A stretch of 64,000 nt of DNA, from positions 1,186,642 to 1,250,641 of the forward strand of contig NZ_HG964937.1 in the NCBI RefSeq assembly GCF_000613245.1, written 5' to 3'. Each line of letters opens with the position of its first letter. Position 1 is the first letter of the stretch. This DNA comes from Mycobacterium asiaticum DSM 44297. GTDB lineage: Bacteria > Actinomycetota > Actinomycetes > Mycobacteriales > Mycobacteriaceae. The notes under the pieces are model-generated. The model did no database searches, was not told the origin of the DNA, and saw only the letters and a program-made list of their open reading frames with translations. This document shows positions 31,244 to 42,529 of the stretch, piece by piece. The translations under genes were made by a program, and so were the position numbers.

Positions 31244-32785
31244 GTGCCCGTGGCTTCGTCGAATGAACGGATGATCGCCGGGGTCGCTGCTGCCTCCGTC
31301 GCACTCGGTGTCGCCCAGTTGGCCACCATCCCGCTCGGCGGGCGGGCCGATGTCCGCACGGCCGTCGGCGCAGCGATCGTCGACCTGACACCGGGCCCGG
31401 TCAAGGAATGGGCGATTCAAACGCTCGGCCCGCTGGACAAGCCCTTCCTGGCCGTCGTCGTGCTCGTGGGGATCGCGACGATCGCGGCCATCGCTGGGAC
31501 CCTCGAAACGCCGCGCCGCCCGTTCGGTAGCGCGGTGATCGCCGGGACGGGAGCCCTTGGCTGCGCTGCCGTGCTTTCGCGACCCGGCGGCACCGCCCTC
31601 GACATCCTCCCGGCCATCCTCGGCGCCGCGTGCGGCGTAGCGGTCCTGCGCGTCCTCACTCAGCGGTTCTGGCCGCACTCGGAGCGCAACACGGCCGTCA
31701 ACGAGCAAGCGGACCCGGGTCGGCGCAAATTGGTCCTATACGGATTGCTCGGATTCGGCGTTGTCAGTGGGGTGGTGGGAGCATTCGCCACGCGACTGGC
31801 GCATTCGGTGGAAGCCGACCGCAAGACCTTCGCGCTGCCCACCCCGCGCCCGAAGGCACGCCCGATACCGGCCGAGGTGCAGCCGAAAGGTGTTGCGCTG
31901 CCGAGTTTCATCACCCCAAGCGCAGACTTCTACCGGATAGACACCGCGCTGAGCGTCCCCCAGCTCAGCCGCGGCGACTGGCGGCTGCGCATCCACGGCA
32001 TGGTGGATCGCGAGACCACCTACGGCTTCGACGATCTGGCCCGCTTCGACCTCGTCGAAACGGTAACCACACTGACGTGCGTGTCCAATCCCGTTGGCGG
32101 AGATTTGATTTCGACCGGGATCTGGACCGGCTACCGGCTGGCTGACCTACTCGCGGCAGCCGGTGTGCACAGCGACGCCGACATGGTGCTGTCCACCTCG
32201 ATTGACGGCTTCACCGCCGGCACGCCCGTGCAGGCGCTCACGGACGGCCGCGACGCGCTGGTTGCGGTCGGCCTTAACGGTCAACCGCTGCCGGTCGAGC
32301 ACGGCTACCCGGCCCGCATGGTGGTGCCCGGTCTCTACGGCTACGTGTCCGCCACCAAGTGGGTCGTCGACTTGGAGCTCACCCGGTTCGACAAGGCAAA
32401 GGCATACTGGACGCGACAAGGCTGGGCGGCGCAGGCGCCTATCAAGACGCAGTCGCGCATCGACGTGCCCCGAGGCGGCCAGAAGGTGCCGGTGGGGCCG
32501 GTGGTGTTCGGCGGTGTCGCCTGGGCGCAGAATCGCGGCGTGCGGGCGGTGGAACTCCGCATCGGCGACGGCGATTGGCAACGGGCGGAACTGGGCGCGA
32601 GCTACTCCGACGAGACATGGCGACTGTGGAGCTTCCCGTGGGAAGCGAAAGACCCTGGGAAACAGCGCATCACCGTGCGAGCCATCGACAATACCGGTGC
32701 CGTTCAGACCGAACAACAGGCGAATCCCGTTCCGGACGGCGCCACCGGTTGGCACTCGGTGAACTTCACGGTCGTGCCGGCGTGA
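31244..32785 (+). CDS. Membrane-anchored molybdopterin-dependent oxidoreductase (sulfite oxidase family)
   Basis: With the GTG 31244 start the protein has 513 residues; GTG 31145 would add 33. The N-terminal half has about four TM helices (RMIAGVAAASVALGVAQLA, FLAVVVLVGIATIAAIAG, LLGFGVVSGVVGAFATRLA). The outer half is an oxidored_molyb domain with RGDWRLRIHGMVDRETTYGFDDL and VTTLTCVSNPVGGDLISTGIW, whose Cys is the expected molybdenum ligand, plus VPGLYGYVSATKWV, then a C-terminal Mo-co dimerisation-like Ig domain (GVRAVELRIGDGDWQ). It is probably an extracytoplasmic reductase or oxidase; the substrate (sulfite, sulfoxide or other) is not clear. Confidence 0.83.
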   Translation: MPVASSNERMIAGVAAASVALGVAQLATIPLGGRADVRTAVGAAIVDLTPGPVKEWAIQTLGPLDKPFLAVVVLVGIATIAAIAGTLETPRRPFGSAVIAGTGALGCAAVLSRPGGTALDILPAILGAACGVAVLRVLTQRFWPHSERNTAVNEQADPGRRKLVLYGLLGFGVVSGVVGAFATRLAHSVEADRKTFALPTPRPKARPIPAEVQPKGVALPSFITPSADFYRIDTALSVPQLSRGDWRLRIHGMVDRETTYGFDDLARFDLVETVTTLTCVSNPVGGDLISTGIWTGYRLADLLAAAGVHSDADMVLSTSIDGFTAGTPVQALTDGRDALVAVGLNGQPLPVEHGYPARMVVPGLYGYVSATKWVVDLELTRFDKAKAYWTRQGWAAQAPIKTQSRIDVPRGGQKVPVGPVVFGGVAWAQNRGVRAVELRIGDGDWQRAELGASYSDETWRLWSFPWEAKDPGKQRITVRAIDNTGAVQTEQQANPVPDGATGWHSVNFTVVPA

Positions 32786-32788
32786 GAC

Positions 32789-32989
32789 CTATTTCGACGA
32801 CAACTTCCGCCAACTGAACACCGCGACCGCGATCCCGACGAGCGCCGTGATCGGCCCGATCACCGACCAGGTGGTGGTGTTGCTCATGGGGCTGCCGCCC
32901 AGCACCCCGAAGCCCTGCAGCGCCCAGATCACTCCGAACAAAGCGACTATCAGCCCGACCGCGAAGGTGACGACGAATCCTCTGCCCAT
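32789..32989 (-). CDS. Small two-TM membrane protein
   Basis: The 66-residue protein has two hydrophobic helices (FVVTFAVGLIVALFGVIWALQ and VIGPITALVGIAVAVFSW) with a short Gly/Asn/Ser loop and a basic C-terminus (RKLSSK). It starts at ATG 32989. It is convergent with the molybdopterin gene, three bases away, and divergent from cobN. The length and membrane pattern look genuine, but no function is recognisable. Confidence 0.68.
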   Translation of the reverse strand: MGRGFVVTFAVGLIVALFGVIWALQGFGVLGGSPMSNTTTWSVIGPITALVGIAVAVFSWRKLSSK

Positions 32990-33045
32990 ATGCAGACCTT
33001 ACGTGCCGATTCGGTGCTCCGACGCCGCTGCGGTACGAATGAGGG

Positions 33046-36618
<3,573 letters not shown>

Positions 36619-36681
36619 GTCCCGCCCGGGAGCTGGGGCACGTCGCCTCGCGCAACCACGCAACCACGCAATCGTGGTGGC

Positions 36682-37485
36682 TCAGATGAAATCCGAGCCG
36701 CCATCCACGTTCACCGTCGCGCCGGTCACATAGCCGTTGCGCCGGGAAGCAAGGTATGCGGTGATCGAAGCGACCTCTTCCGGCAGTCCAGCCCGCCCGA
36801 GGTCGCAGGGCTGGTGAAAATGCCGGTCGATCCAGGTCATCACGTCATGCGGATCAGTGGAATCCAGTCCGTCGGCGGCCAGGATGTCCTTGAGGTTCTC
36901 GGTGAAGCTGGCTGTCACGATAGTCCCGGGGCACACGCAATTCACCAGAATGCCCTCTTCGGCAAGACTTTTCGACAGATTCTTGGTCACGCTGGCCAGG
37001 GCTGACTTGGAAGCGGTGTAGGCGACGATGCGCGGGCTTTGCCGTTGGATGGAATGCGCACCGAGCGTCACGATGCGTGCCCACTCCGCGGCACGTAGCA
37101 GTGGCAGCGCCGCCCGAATCGAGCGCACGGCCGACATAGTGCCCAAAGCGAACGCGGCATCCCACTCTGCGTCGTCCATCTGCTCGAAGTATCCGTCGGC
37201 CGGTCCGATGGTGTGGACCAGGCAATTGAGTTGCCCCCAGCGTCGCGACACCTCGGCAAAGCCCGAAGCGATTGAATCCCCCTCGGCCATATCGACTTTG
37301 ATTCCGATGGCTTCCGGAGCGCCGGCCGCGGACAGCGCCGCCGCGGCGGCATCGAGCGCGTCCTGGCCGCGGGCCATGATGGCCACCTTGGCGCCCTCGG
37401 CCGCTAGTGCCTCGGCGATGGCCAGGCCCATCCCCTTGCTGCCACCCGTGACGACGGCGGTCGCACCGGCCAGACCCAGGTCCAT
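36682..37485 (-). CDS. Short-chain dehydrogenase/reductase in the TetR-sulfotransferase operon
   Basis: Started at ATG 37485 behind GAAGGAG, the protein has 267 residues. It has TAVVTGGSKGMGLAIAEALA, an Arg after strand 2 (VAIMARGQD) favouring NADP(H), IVTLGAHSIQ (a Gly-Ala in place of the usual Ser-Ser; a Ser follows), YTASKSA as the Tyr-xxx-Lys, and the C-terminal NGYVTGATVNVDGGSDFI. It is last in the minus-strand DUF1214-sulfotransferase-TetR-SDR unit, 11 bp after the TetR gene. Substrate unknown. Confidence 0.87.
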   Translation of the reverse strand: MDLGLAGATAVVTGGSKGMGLAIAEALAAEGAKVAIMARGQDALDAAAAALSAAGAPEAIGIKVDMAEGDSIASGFAEVSRRWGQLNCLVHTIGPADGYFEQMDDAEWDAAFALGTMSAVRSIRAALPLLRAAEWARIVTLGAHSIQRQSPRIVAYTASKSALASVTKNLSKSLAEEGILVNCVCPGTIVTASFTENLKDILAADGLDSTDPHDVMTWIDRHFHQPCDLGRAGLPEEVASITAYLASRRNGYVTGATVNVDGGSDFI

Positions 37486-37496
37486 TAAGAGCTCCT

Positions 37497-38165
37497 TCAA
37501 CCCGAACAGATGTGGTCGATCAAGTCCGCCGCAACACCCAGTCCACCTAGACAGAACCGCAAGATGTGGGCGCGGACTTCCGGGCGATCGCAGTCACCGT
37601 TAGCCCATTGCCGGTCGATTCCGGTCCACACGACGCCATGAACGAAGCGGGCACCGATTACCGGATCGATGTCATGAAACACGCCGCTCTCGACGCCGCT
37701 CTGCAGCGCGTCGACGAGCGGCTTGAGCATCTCCAGAAAGGCCGGCTGAATCGAGCTGGGCGAGATGAAGGTCTGCGATTGGGCCTCTTGCGACAGTCGC
37801 CGTAGATCGGACCGTACGTCGGGGTCGAACGCAAGATCCAGTCGTGCGTCGATCCATGCCGCCACAGCGTTTATTTCGCTTGCGGCGGAGGCCATTCGGC
37901 GACGCAGCCGACGCGTTTCAATGCGCGCGGCTTCTAGGAATACCTCGGCTACCAGAGCGTCCTTTGACTCGAAATGCCGGTAGAACGCGCGGGTGCTCAA
38001 ACCTGCTCGGTCCAAGACCGCGGCGATGCTGAGTCCGCTCACACCGTCCGCGCGCAGAACTGTCGTTGCCGCCGCCAATATTCGGCGGCGAACCGTGGGG
38101 TCCGGACCCAGCTTATCGCGCCGCCGGGTGCGCGGCGCGCTGCCTTCGTCAAGCTGTTGCGTCAT
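37497..38165 (-). CDS. TetR-family transcriptional regulator
   Basis: I chose ATG 38165 (MTQQLDEGSAPRTRRRDK), giving 222 residues. The DNA-binding domain is RRRILAAATTVLRADGVSGLSIAAVLDRAGLSTRAFYRHFESKDALVAEVF. The C-terminal half (FVHGVVWTGIDRQW) is a TetR ligand domain. The start overlaps the end of the sulfotransferase gene by 17 bp, so regulator and enzymes are co-expressed. A 27-bp palindrome at 40534-40560, in front of the first gene of the unit, is its obvious candidate operator. Confidence 0.86.
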   Translation of the reverse strand: MTQQLDEGSAPRTRRRDKLGPDPTVRRRILAAATTVLRADGVSGLSIAAVLDRAGLSTRAFYRHFESKDALVAEVFLEAARIETRRLRRRMASAASEINAVAAWIDARLDLAFDPDVRSDLRRLSQEAQSQTFISPSSIQPAFLEMLKPLVDALQSGVESGVFHDIDPVIGARFVHGVVWTGIDRQWANGDCDRPEVRAHILRFCLGGLGVAADLIDHICSG

Positions 38166-39294
38166 AGCTGGCCAGGTAATCGGCGAACCGCTCGCGCACA
38201 CCTTCAGCGGTCAAGCCATAATCGCTCAACGAATAGTCATGTGCACCACGGGCTCCCGGCCTGTGCTCATTCGCCCACCGGTCAACGGCGCGCCGACTCA
38301 CGTCGCTGAACGTCAACCCAAGTGACTCGTAGCTGGCGCGCAGCGTCTCGACGGGGGCGGATTGCAGTGCGGCAAACGACACATCGGCAAATCGCTCGTC
38401 GCCAACCCGGTTGCGGAAATCCATTGCTCGCCGGACTGCTTCGACCCAACTGTCGACTTGCTCGGCGCCCAATTCGACAGCGTCGTCGCGGTCGCTGCTC
38501 CAGCTGCGCACGTAGTGAATGAGGCTGCACACCGAGGCCAGCACCTTGGCTGGATCGCGATGACTCCAAAGGAATTTGGCGTTGGGATACGCCTCGACGA
38601 GCGCGTCGAGCGCAAACATGTGCACAGGGGTCTTGAGGTGCCACAGAGTCGGTGGGCAACGCCACTGCAACAGCTTGAGGACCCGCCGGTGGTAGGTGTA
38701 TGTCTCGCGCATGTCGCAGTCCATCAGCCAAGCCAGGTATCTCGGCGCACGCACGGCGCCGTCGAAGTGAAACGTCCGGAAGCTCATGCCCATCAGATCC
38801 TGGCATTCGGTGGGTGCGGTCGCCTCCGAGTTGTACAGCGCCTTCATCCTGGGGAACATGTCGTCGAGCATCTTGAGGCCCGCCTCGGCCTGCGCGATGC
38901 GCGGATCGTCGTGTTGGGTCGGGGCCTCGGGCGGTGGGGTAGGTGCTTGTGATTCCCACATTCGCAACGATCGGAACTGTGGATCGGCGGCCACCAGTTG
39001 ACTCAACGCGGTGGTGCCGGTTCGGGGGAGTCCGATGACGAAAACCGGTCCCTCTACCACCTGATCGTCGATCTCGGGGTGCCGGGCGTAGGTGTCTTCG
39101 ACCTTGAGTCGCTGGATCAGTGCATTGCTGATGGTGGCGTGCTGGATGACCTGGCCGATCTCGTTGAGATCCGCCTCGGTGTTCAGGGCGTCGACTATGC
39201 GCTCGAGCCCCTCCCGGTAGTAGGACGAACCGAAATCCTGTAGACCGGTTGCGGCGCAGGCACCGTCTTCCAGCTCGTCAGCACTGAACGTCAT
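38149..39294 (-). CDS. Sulfotransferase-family protein (mycobacterial Stf-like)
   Basis: The 381-residue protein starts at ATG 39294, overlapping the DUF1214 gene stop (ATGA). The PAPS-binding 5'-phosphosulfate loop is GPVFVIGLPRTGTTAL at residues 82-97, and the 3'-phosphate site is suggested by AKFLWSHRDPAKVLASVCS. The conserved HLKTPVHMFALDALVEAYP and the terminal Ser/Tyr-rich region match the large mycobacterial Sulfotransfer_3 group. It would move sulfate from PAPS onto a lipid or steroid-like alcohol; the acceptor is unknown. Confidence 0.84.
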   Translation of the reverse strand: MTFSADELEDGACAATGLQDFGSSYYREGLERIVDALNTEADLNEIGQVIQHATISNALIQRLKVEDTYARHPEIDDQVVEGPVFVIGLPRTGTTALSQLVAADPQFRSLRMWESQAPTPPPEAPTQHDDPRIAQAEAGLKMLDDMFPRMKALYNSEATAPTECQDLMGMSFRTFHFDGAVRAPRYLAWLMDCDMRETYTYHRRVLKLLQWRCPPTLWHLKTPVHMFALDALVEAYPNAKFLWSHRDPAKVLASVCSLIHYVRSWSSDRDDAVELGAEQVDSWVEAVRRAMDFRNRVGDERFADVSFAALQSAPVETLRASYESLGLTFSDVSRRAVDRWANEHRPGARGAHDYSLSDYGLTAEGVRERFADYLASYDATA

Positions 39295-40508
39295 CGTCGA
39301 AACCTTTCGTGCACCGCACGCCCACGCGCGGCAAGCACTATGGCCCGTTCTTCGGCCGAAATTTGTACCGTGTCGGACGGCAACTCCGACAGCACGTTCC
39401 GCGCGGGCACCACGCGCGTCGCCGGCATCGGTGCGGTCGCGGTGCGCACGCAGCGCAGAATAATGGGTCCGTTGCTGTGCCCGGCCGTGTCGAGCCAGTT
39501 GGCCACCCCCGGGTCCTGAGAACACAGCACCACACGCACGCGCCTGTCGGCATCGACGACGGCCTGATGGGCGTTCAGGCTGGACTGGTGGCGGCCATAG
39601 TGGATGGTCTCCCACCATGGGTTGCCGATGGAAAAGCTCCAGTAAATACCTTCGGGCGGTTCAACTTCGACGATCAGCGCCTCGTCAGGCTCCAACTCCC
39701 AGCGGCCGATGACCGGCTTGTTTTCGGCGGCGGCGCCCATGTCGGTTCGGTCGATCGCCGGCAGGAACCCGTTGGTCGGTGCGGCGGCGCCGAACTGCAG
39801 AAAGAACGCGAGGTTGTCGTGGACGAAGTCACCAAGGGCGACCAGCTGCCGCGCCAACGCGTTACCGGCGTCGACGCGATCACACGTCGCTGCCGCCGGG
39901 CGACCGAGCCGTTCGATCCGCAACGACGACGGCACCTCGGTGTCCCAGTCGTAGAAGAAGTGCCGGACGGTCAGCGTGGGGTTGTCGCCGTCGATGCGCA
40001 GCCAATTGCCTGGCTGTTCATCGGCGGACAACACCACCTCAAAGTTGCCGTCAGAGTCGACCTCCAGCTCATCGACGAGCGCGTTCGCCGTCGCCCCGAT
40101 CCCGTTCATCGTCTGCAGTCCGACATAGCGTGCGGTCCCGCGATTGCCGACCAACCGGTAGCGCTGCCCACCTTGTAGCACGGCGCGGGTGTAGATGCAG
40201 TCCGGGCATTCCATGCCCCAGGTGACCAGATCGTCGGTACTGGTCCGCTGCACCGACAGAACTGGATCGGGATCGAACCGCAACACCTCGTCGATGCCGG
40301 CGGTCAGCAGCACCAGCAGGTGCCGCATTCCGGCGGCAAGATCGGCGCGATTGCGGTTATAGGAGGAGGATTCCACCACCTTTGCGGCTTGCCGCAGCCG
40401 GTCTAACAGGTGTGGCCAGGCGGGGGACAAGTCCTTGTCTACGCCCATTGTCGCTGCCTCGGCGATGGCAAACGGCAACCAGGCCAACGGCTGTGCTGCG
40501 TCGCTCAC
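39291..40508 (-). CDS. DUF1214 domain-containing protein
   Basis: I chose GTG 40508 (VSDAAQPLAWLPFAIAEA, with AGGGAA upstream), giving 405 residues; an ATG 48 bp further up lies inside the palindrome. The C-terminal half carries the DUF1214 pattern (EALIVEVEPPEGIYWSFSIGNPWWETIHYGRHQSSLN) and the earlier part YTRAVLQGGQRYRLVGNRGTARYVG. No enzyme activity is established for this domain. Neighbouring sulfotransferase and SDR genes suggest it binds or processes the same hydrophobic substrate. First gene of the TetR-controlled unit. Confidence 0.8.
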   Translation of the reverse strand: MSDAAQPLAWLPFAIAEAATMGVDKDLSPAWPHLLDRLRQAAKVVESSSYNRNRADLAAGMRHLLVLLTAGIDEVLRFDPDPVLSVQRTSTDDLVTWGMECPDCIYTRAVLQGGQRYRLVGNRGTARYVGLQTMNGIGATANALVDELEVDSDGNFEVVLSADEQPGNWLRIDGDNPTLTVRHFFYDWDTEVPSSLRIERLGRPAAATCDRVDAGNALARQLVALGDFVHDNLAFFLQFGAAAPTNGFLPAIDRTDMGAAAENKPVIGRWELEPDEALIVEVEPPEGIYWSFSIGNPWWETIHYGRHQSSLNAHQAVVDADRRVRVVLCSQDPGVANWLDTAGHSNGPIILRCVRTATAPMPATRVVPARNVLSELPSDTVQISAEERAIVLAARGRAVHERFRR

Positions 40509-40533
40509 CCGGTTCCCTCGATTCGCATGAGAA

Positions 40534-40560
40534 TTAAATGAAAACGATATTTTCACTTAA
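40534..40560. promoter_or_regulatory. 27-bp palindromic operator candidate upstream of the DUF1214-sulfotransferase-TetR-SDR operon
   Basis: The arms TTAAATGAAAA and TTTTCACTTAA are inverted complements over 11 bp with one mismatch, around CGATA. The core TGAAAA-N5-TTTTCA is perfect. It starts 26 bp upstream of the GTG at 40508 and is very A+T-rich against its surroundings. Its size fits two half-sites for a TetR dimer, and a TetR gene lies in the operon. Confidence 0.6.
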
Positions 40561-40618
40561 GGTCGGCAAATGTCAACGATGGGACGTGCAGCACCCCGCT
40601 CGCGCAACCAAAGCGCGC

Positions 40619-40624
40619 TAGGTT
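40619..40624 (+). promoter_or_regulatory. Candidate -10 for leaderless FDOR gene
   Basis: TAGGTT (TANNNT) ends 6 nt before GTG 40631 and there is no Shine-Dalgarno sequence. Confidence 0.38.
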
Positions 40625-40630
40625 GTCAGC

Positions 40631-41020
40631 GTGACACCGACCTTCGCCGACCTGGCCAAAGCGCAGTACATCCTGCTCACCACGTTCACCAAGGACGGAC
40701 GGCCCAAGCCGGTCCCGATCTGGGCCGCCCTGGACAAGGAAAGCGGCGATCGGCTGCTGGTCATCACCCAGGAGAAGTCTTGGAAGGTCAAGCGGATCCG
40801 CAACACGCCGCGGGTGACGCTGGCAATCTGCGACATGCGCGGCAACCCCAAGAGCGACGCCGTCGAAGGCACCGCCGCAATCCTTGATAAGTCACAGACC
40901 GCGGCCGTCTACGACGCGATAGGCAAGCGGTACGGCATCATCGGCAAGGTGTTCAACCTGTTCAGCAAGCTGCGCGGCGGCATGGAGAACAACGTCGGAC
41001 TCGAGCTGCGGGTGGCCTGA
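40631..41020 (+). CDS. PPOX-class F420/flavin split-barrel protein (Rv2061c-like)
   Basis: The 129-residue single-domain protein is a split barrel with LAKAQYILLTTFTKDGRPKPVPIWAAL, VKRIRNTPRVTLAICDMRGN and a C-terminal helix LFSKLRGGMENNVGLELRVA. It resembles Rv2061c, which neighbours cobN in M. tuberculosis; here the DUF1214/sulfotransferase operon is inserted between them. Probably an F420-dependent oxidoreductase of the FDOR-B type; substrate unknown. Confidence 0.82.
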   Translation: MTPTFADLAKAQYILLTTFTKDGRPKPVPIWAALDKESGDRLLVITQEKSWKVKRIRNTPRVTLAICDMRGNPKSDAVEGTAAILDKSQTAAVYDAIGKRYGIIGKVFNLFSKLRGGMENNVGLELRVA

Positions 41021-41049
41021 AAACGGGGCCTGGAACCTGGCCCGAGAAC

Positions 41050-41742
41050 TCAGCGCAGGTGCTCGCCGAAAAACGCGAACACCCGCCGCCACGCGTCCTC
41101 GGTGGCGGCCTCGTCGTAGCCGAACCCGGTGATCCGCAGCACCGGCTGGCCGGGCAACTTGTTGGCGAAGCTGTGTCCCGCCTTCGGGTAGGTCTTGATA
41201 TCGGTAGGGATGTTCTTGGCCGCGGTCACCCGCCGCAGCTTTTCCGGCGCGCCCACCCCCAGCGGATCGCGCTTGCCGAAGCTGGCCACGATCGGGCACG
41301 CGCCGTCCAGCGTCTCGTCCAGCCGGCGCGGCAGTGGAGTGCCGTAGAACGGTGCCGACGCGCCAAACCCCTTGGGCGACAGCACGAGTGCGAATTGGCC
41401 GCCCATGCAGAAACCGGCGATGCCGACCTGGCCCTTGCATTCGGGGAGCGCCAACAGATGCTCCCGGGCCGCCAGCACGTCATCGATGGACCGGCCCTGG
41501 CCGGCCAGCACCTCGCGGATCACCCTGGTGATGCACCGGGCCCGCCCGCCGCGCGCATACAGATTCGGGGTTATCGCCACGTAGCCCGCACCGGCGATCC
41601 GCCGGGAAACGGCCTCGTTGTCCGGGCCGTACCCGATCGCGTCGTGCACCACTACGACGCCCGGCCACGGACCTTCGCCCTGCGGAACGCTTAGTAGCGC
41701 ATCGATCGGTCCGGCGGGGGTGTCGATTTCGATCGTCGTCAT
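41050..41742 (-). CDS. Dienelactone hydrolase family protein (Rv2054-like)
   Basis: The 230-residue alpha/beta hydrolase has the dienelactone-hydrolase nucleophile elbow VGIAGFCMGGQFAL with Cys as nucleophile, an Asp region (VASFGKRDPLG) and a late His (YPKAGHSFANKL). It would hydrolyse dienelactone or related esters in the cytosol. It is convergent with the FDOR gene (29-bp gap) and divergent from fxsA. It matches Rv2054 by gene order next to fxsA. Confidence 0.88.
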   Translation of the reverse strand: MTTIEIDTPAGPIDALLSVPQGEGPWPGVVVVHDAIGYGPDNEAVSRRIAGAGYVAITPNLYARGGRARCITRVIREVLAGQGRSIDDVLAAREHLLALPECKGQVGIAGFCMGGQFALVLSPKGFGASAPFYGTPLPRRLDETLDGACPIVASFGKRDPLGVGAPEKLRRVTAAKNIPTDIKTYPKAGHSFANKLPGQPVLRITGFGYDEAATEDAWRRVFAFFGEHLR

Positions 41743-41813
41743 ACCGTCATCTAACTGCAGCCGTCACGCGACCGCCCACGGAACTCTGCTTACCCGGCAG
41801 ACGTTGGCGTCAC

Positions 41814-42311
41814 ATGTTAGGACGGCTGCTTCTTGTCTATGCCGTCGTCGAGCTCATGGTCACGGTCGGGCTGGCGGCGACGATCGGTGTCGGCTGGACC
41901 GTGCTGGTGCTCGTGGGCACATTCGTGCTGGGACTTGTGGTCGGTGCGCCGATGGGCGGGTTGCAGCTCAGCCGCCAGCTGATGGCGCTGCGATCGGGTG
42001 CCGAGCAGCCGCGCAGCGCGCTGGGTGACGGCGCACTGACCGCGCTGGCCACCGGGCTGGTCGTCGTACCCGGGGTTGCCTCCACCGTGCTGGGCCTCTT
42101 GCTGCTGGTGCCACCGGTGCGCGCGGCCGCACGCCCCGCGTTGACCGCCCTGGCGGTACGCGGTTTTCTGCGTCGTATCCCGCTGCCGGCCGACCTGAAG
42201 GGCCAGACCAGCGACGGCCGTGACGGCGACGGTCGTGACTACATCGACGGCGAGGTCATCGATGTGATCGACGTCGAGTCACCCGGCTTGCCCTCGGGTC
42301 CCACCCGTTAG
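41814..42311 (+). CDS. fxsA: FxsA-family membrane protein
   Basis: The 165-residue protein starts MLGRLLLVYAVVELMVTVGLAATIGVGW and has three to four hydrophobic helices including VLVLVGTFVLGLVVGAPMGGL and ATGLVVVPGVASTVLGLLLLVPPVR, the FxsA pattern. The last ~45 residues are acidic and cytosolic (DGEVIDVIDVESPG). FxsA homologues are inner-membrane proteins; the E. coli member affects phage T7 exclusion. It corresponds to Rv2053c. It overlaps the minus-strand 44-aa gene by 4 bp. Confidence 0.86.
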   Translation: MLGRLLLVYAVVELMVTVGLAATIGVGWTVLVLVGTFVLGLVVGAPMGGLQLSRQLMALRSGAEQPRSALGDGALTALATGLVVVPGVASTVLGLLLLVPPVRAAARPALTALAVRGFLRRIPLPADLKGQTSDGRDGDGRDYIDGEVIDVIDVESPGLPSGPTR

Positions 42312-42442
42312 TCGTCGTTGTCCGGTTCGGTCAGTTCCGGCGCGTTCTCCCGGGTGGCCATCCCGCCTTCGCGGCCGTGGTCCGCCGGTCCCGGTCGGCC
42401 TCCCTTGGGCTCGTCGTCAGCGGTGTTCGATTCTTTGGGCAT
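42308..42442 (-). CDS. Small acidic, disordered protein (44 aa)
   Basis: ATG 42442 is preceded by CAGGAG with a 6-nt spacer on the minus strand. The product is 44 residues, rich in Glu, Asp, Pro and Gly (MPKESNTADDEPKGGRPG at the start, ELTEPDNDD at the end), with no hydrophobic segment. It sits divergent from the amidohydrolase gene and its stop overlaps the convergent fxsA stop by 4 bp. The larger open frame extending upstream is antisense to the amidohydrolase gene and unlikely to be real. Function unknown. Confidence 0.6.
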   Translation of the reverse strand: MPKESNTADDEPKGGRPGPADHGREGGMATRENAPELTEPDNDD

Positions 42443-42516
42443 GGCATGCTCCTGTCCAACTCCTCGCCAACAATTACCCCCGAAACCGGCATTCGAAGAC
42501 TCGTGACGGACCCGCG

Positions 42517-42522
42517 TAGTTT
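42517..42522 (+). promoter_or_regulatory. Candidate -10 that fixes the amidohydrolase start
   Basis: TAGTTT (TANNNT) ends 7 nt before GTG 42530, giving leaderless geometry and a 533-aa protein, close to the M. tuberculosis homologue. Confidence 0.4.
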
Positions 42523-42529
42523 GGCCCGT

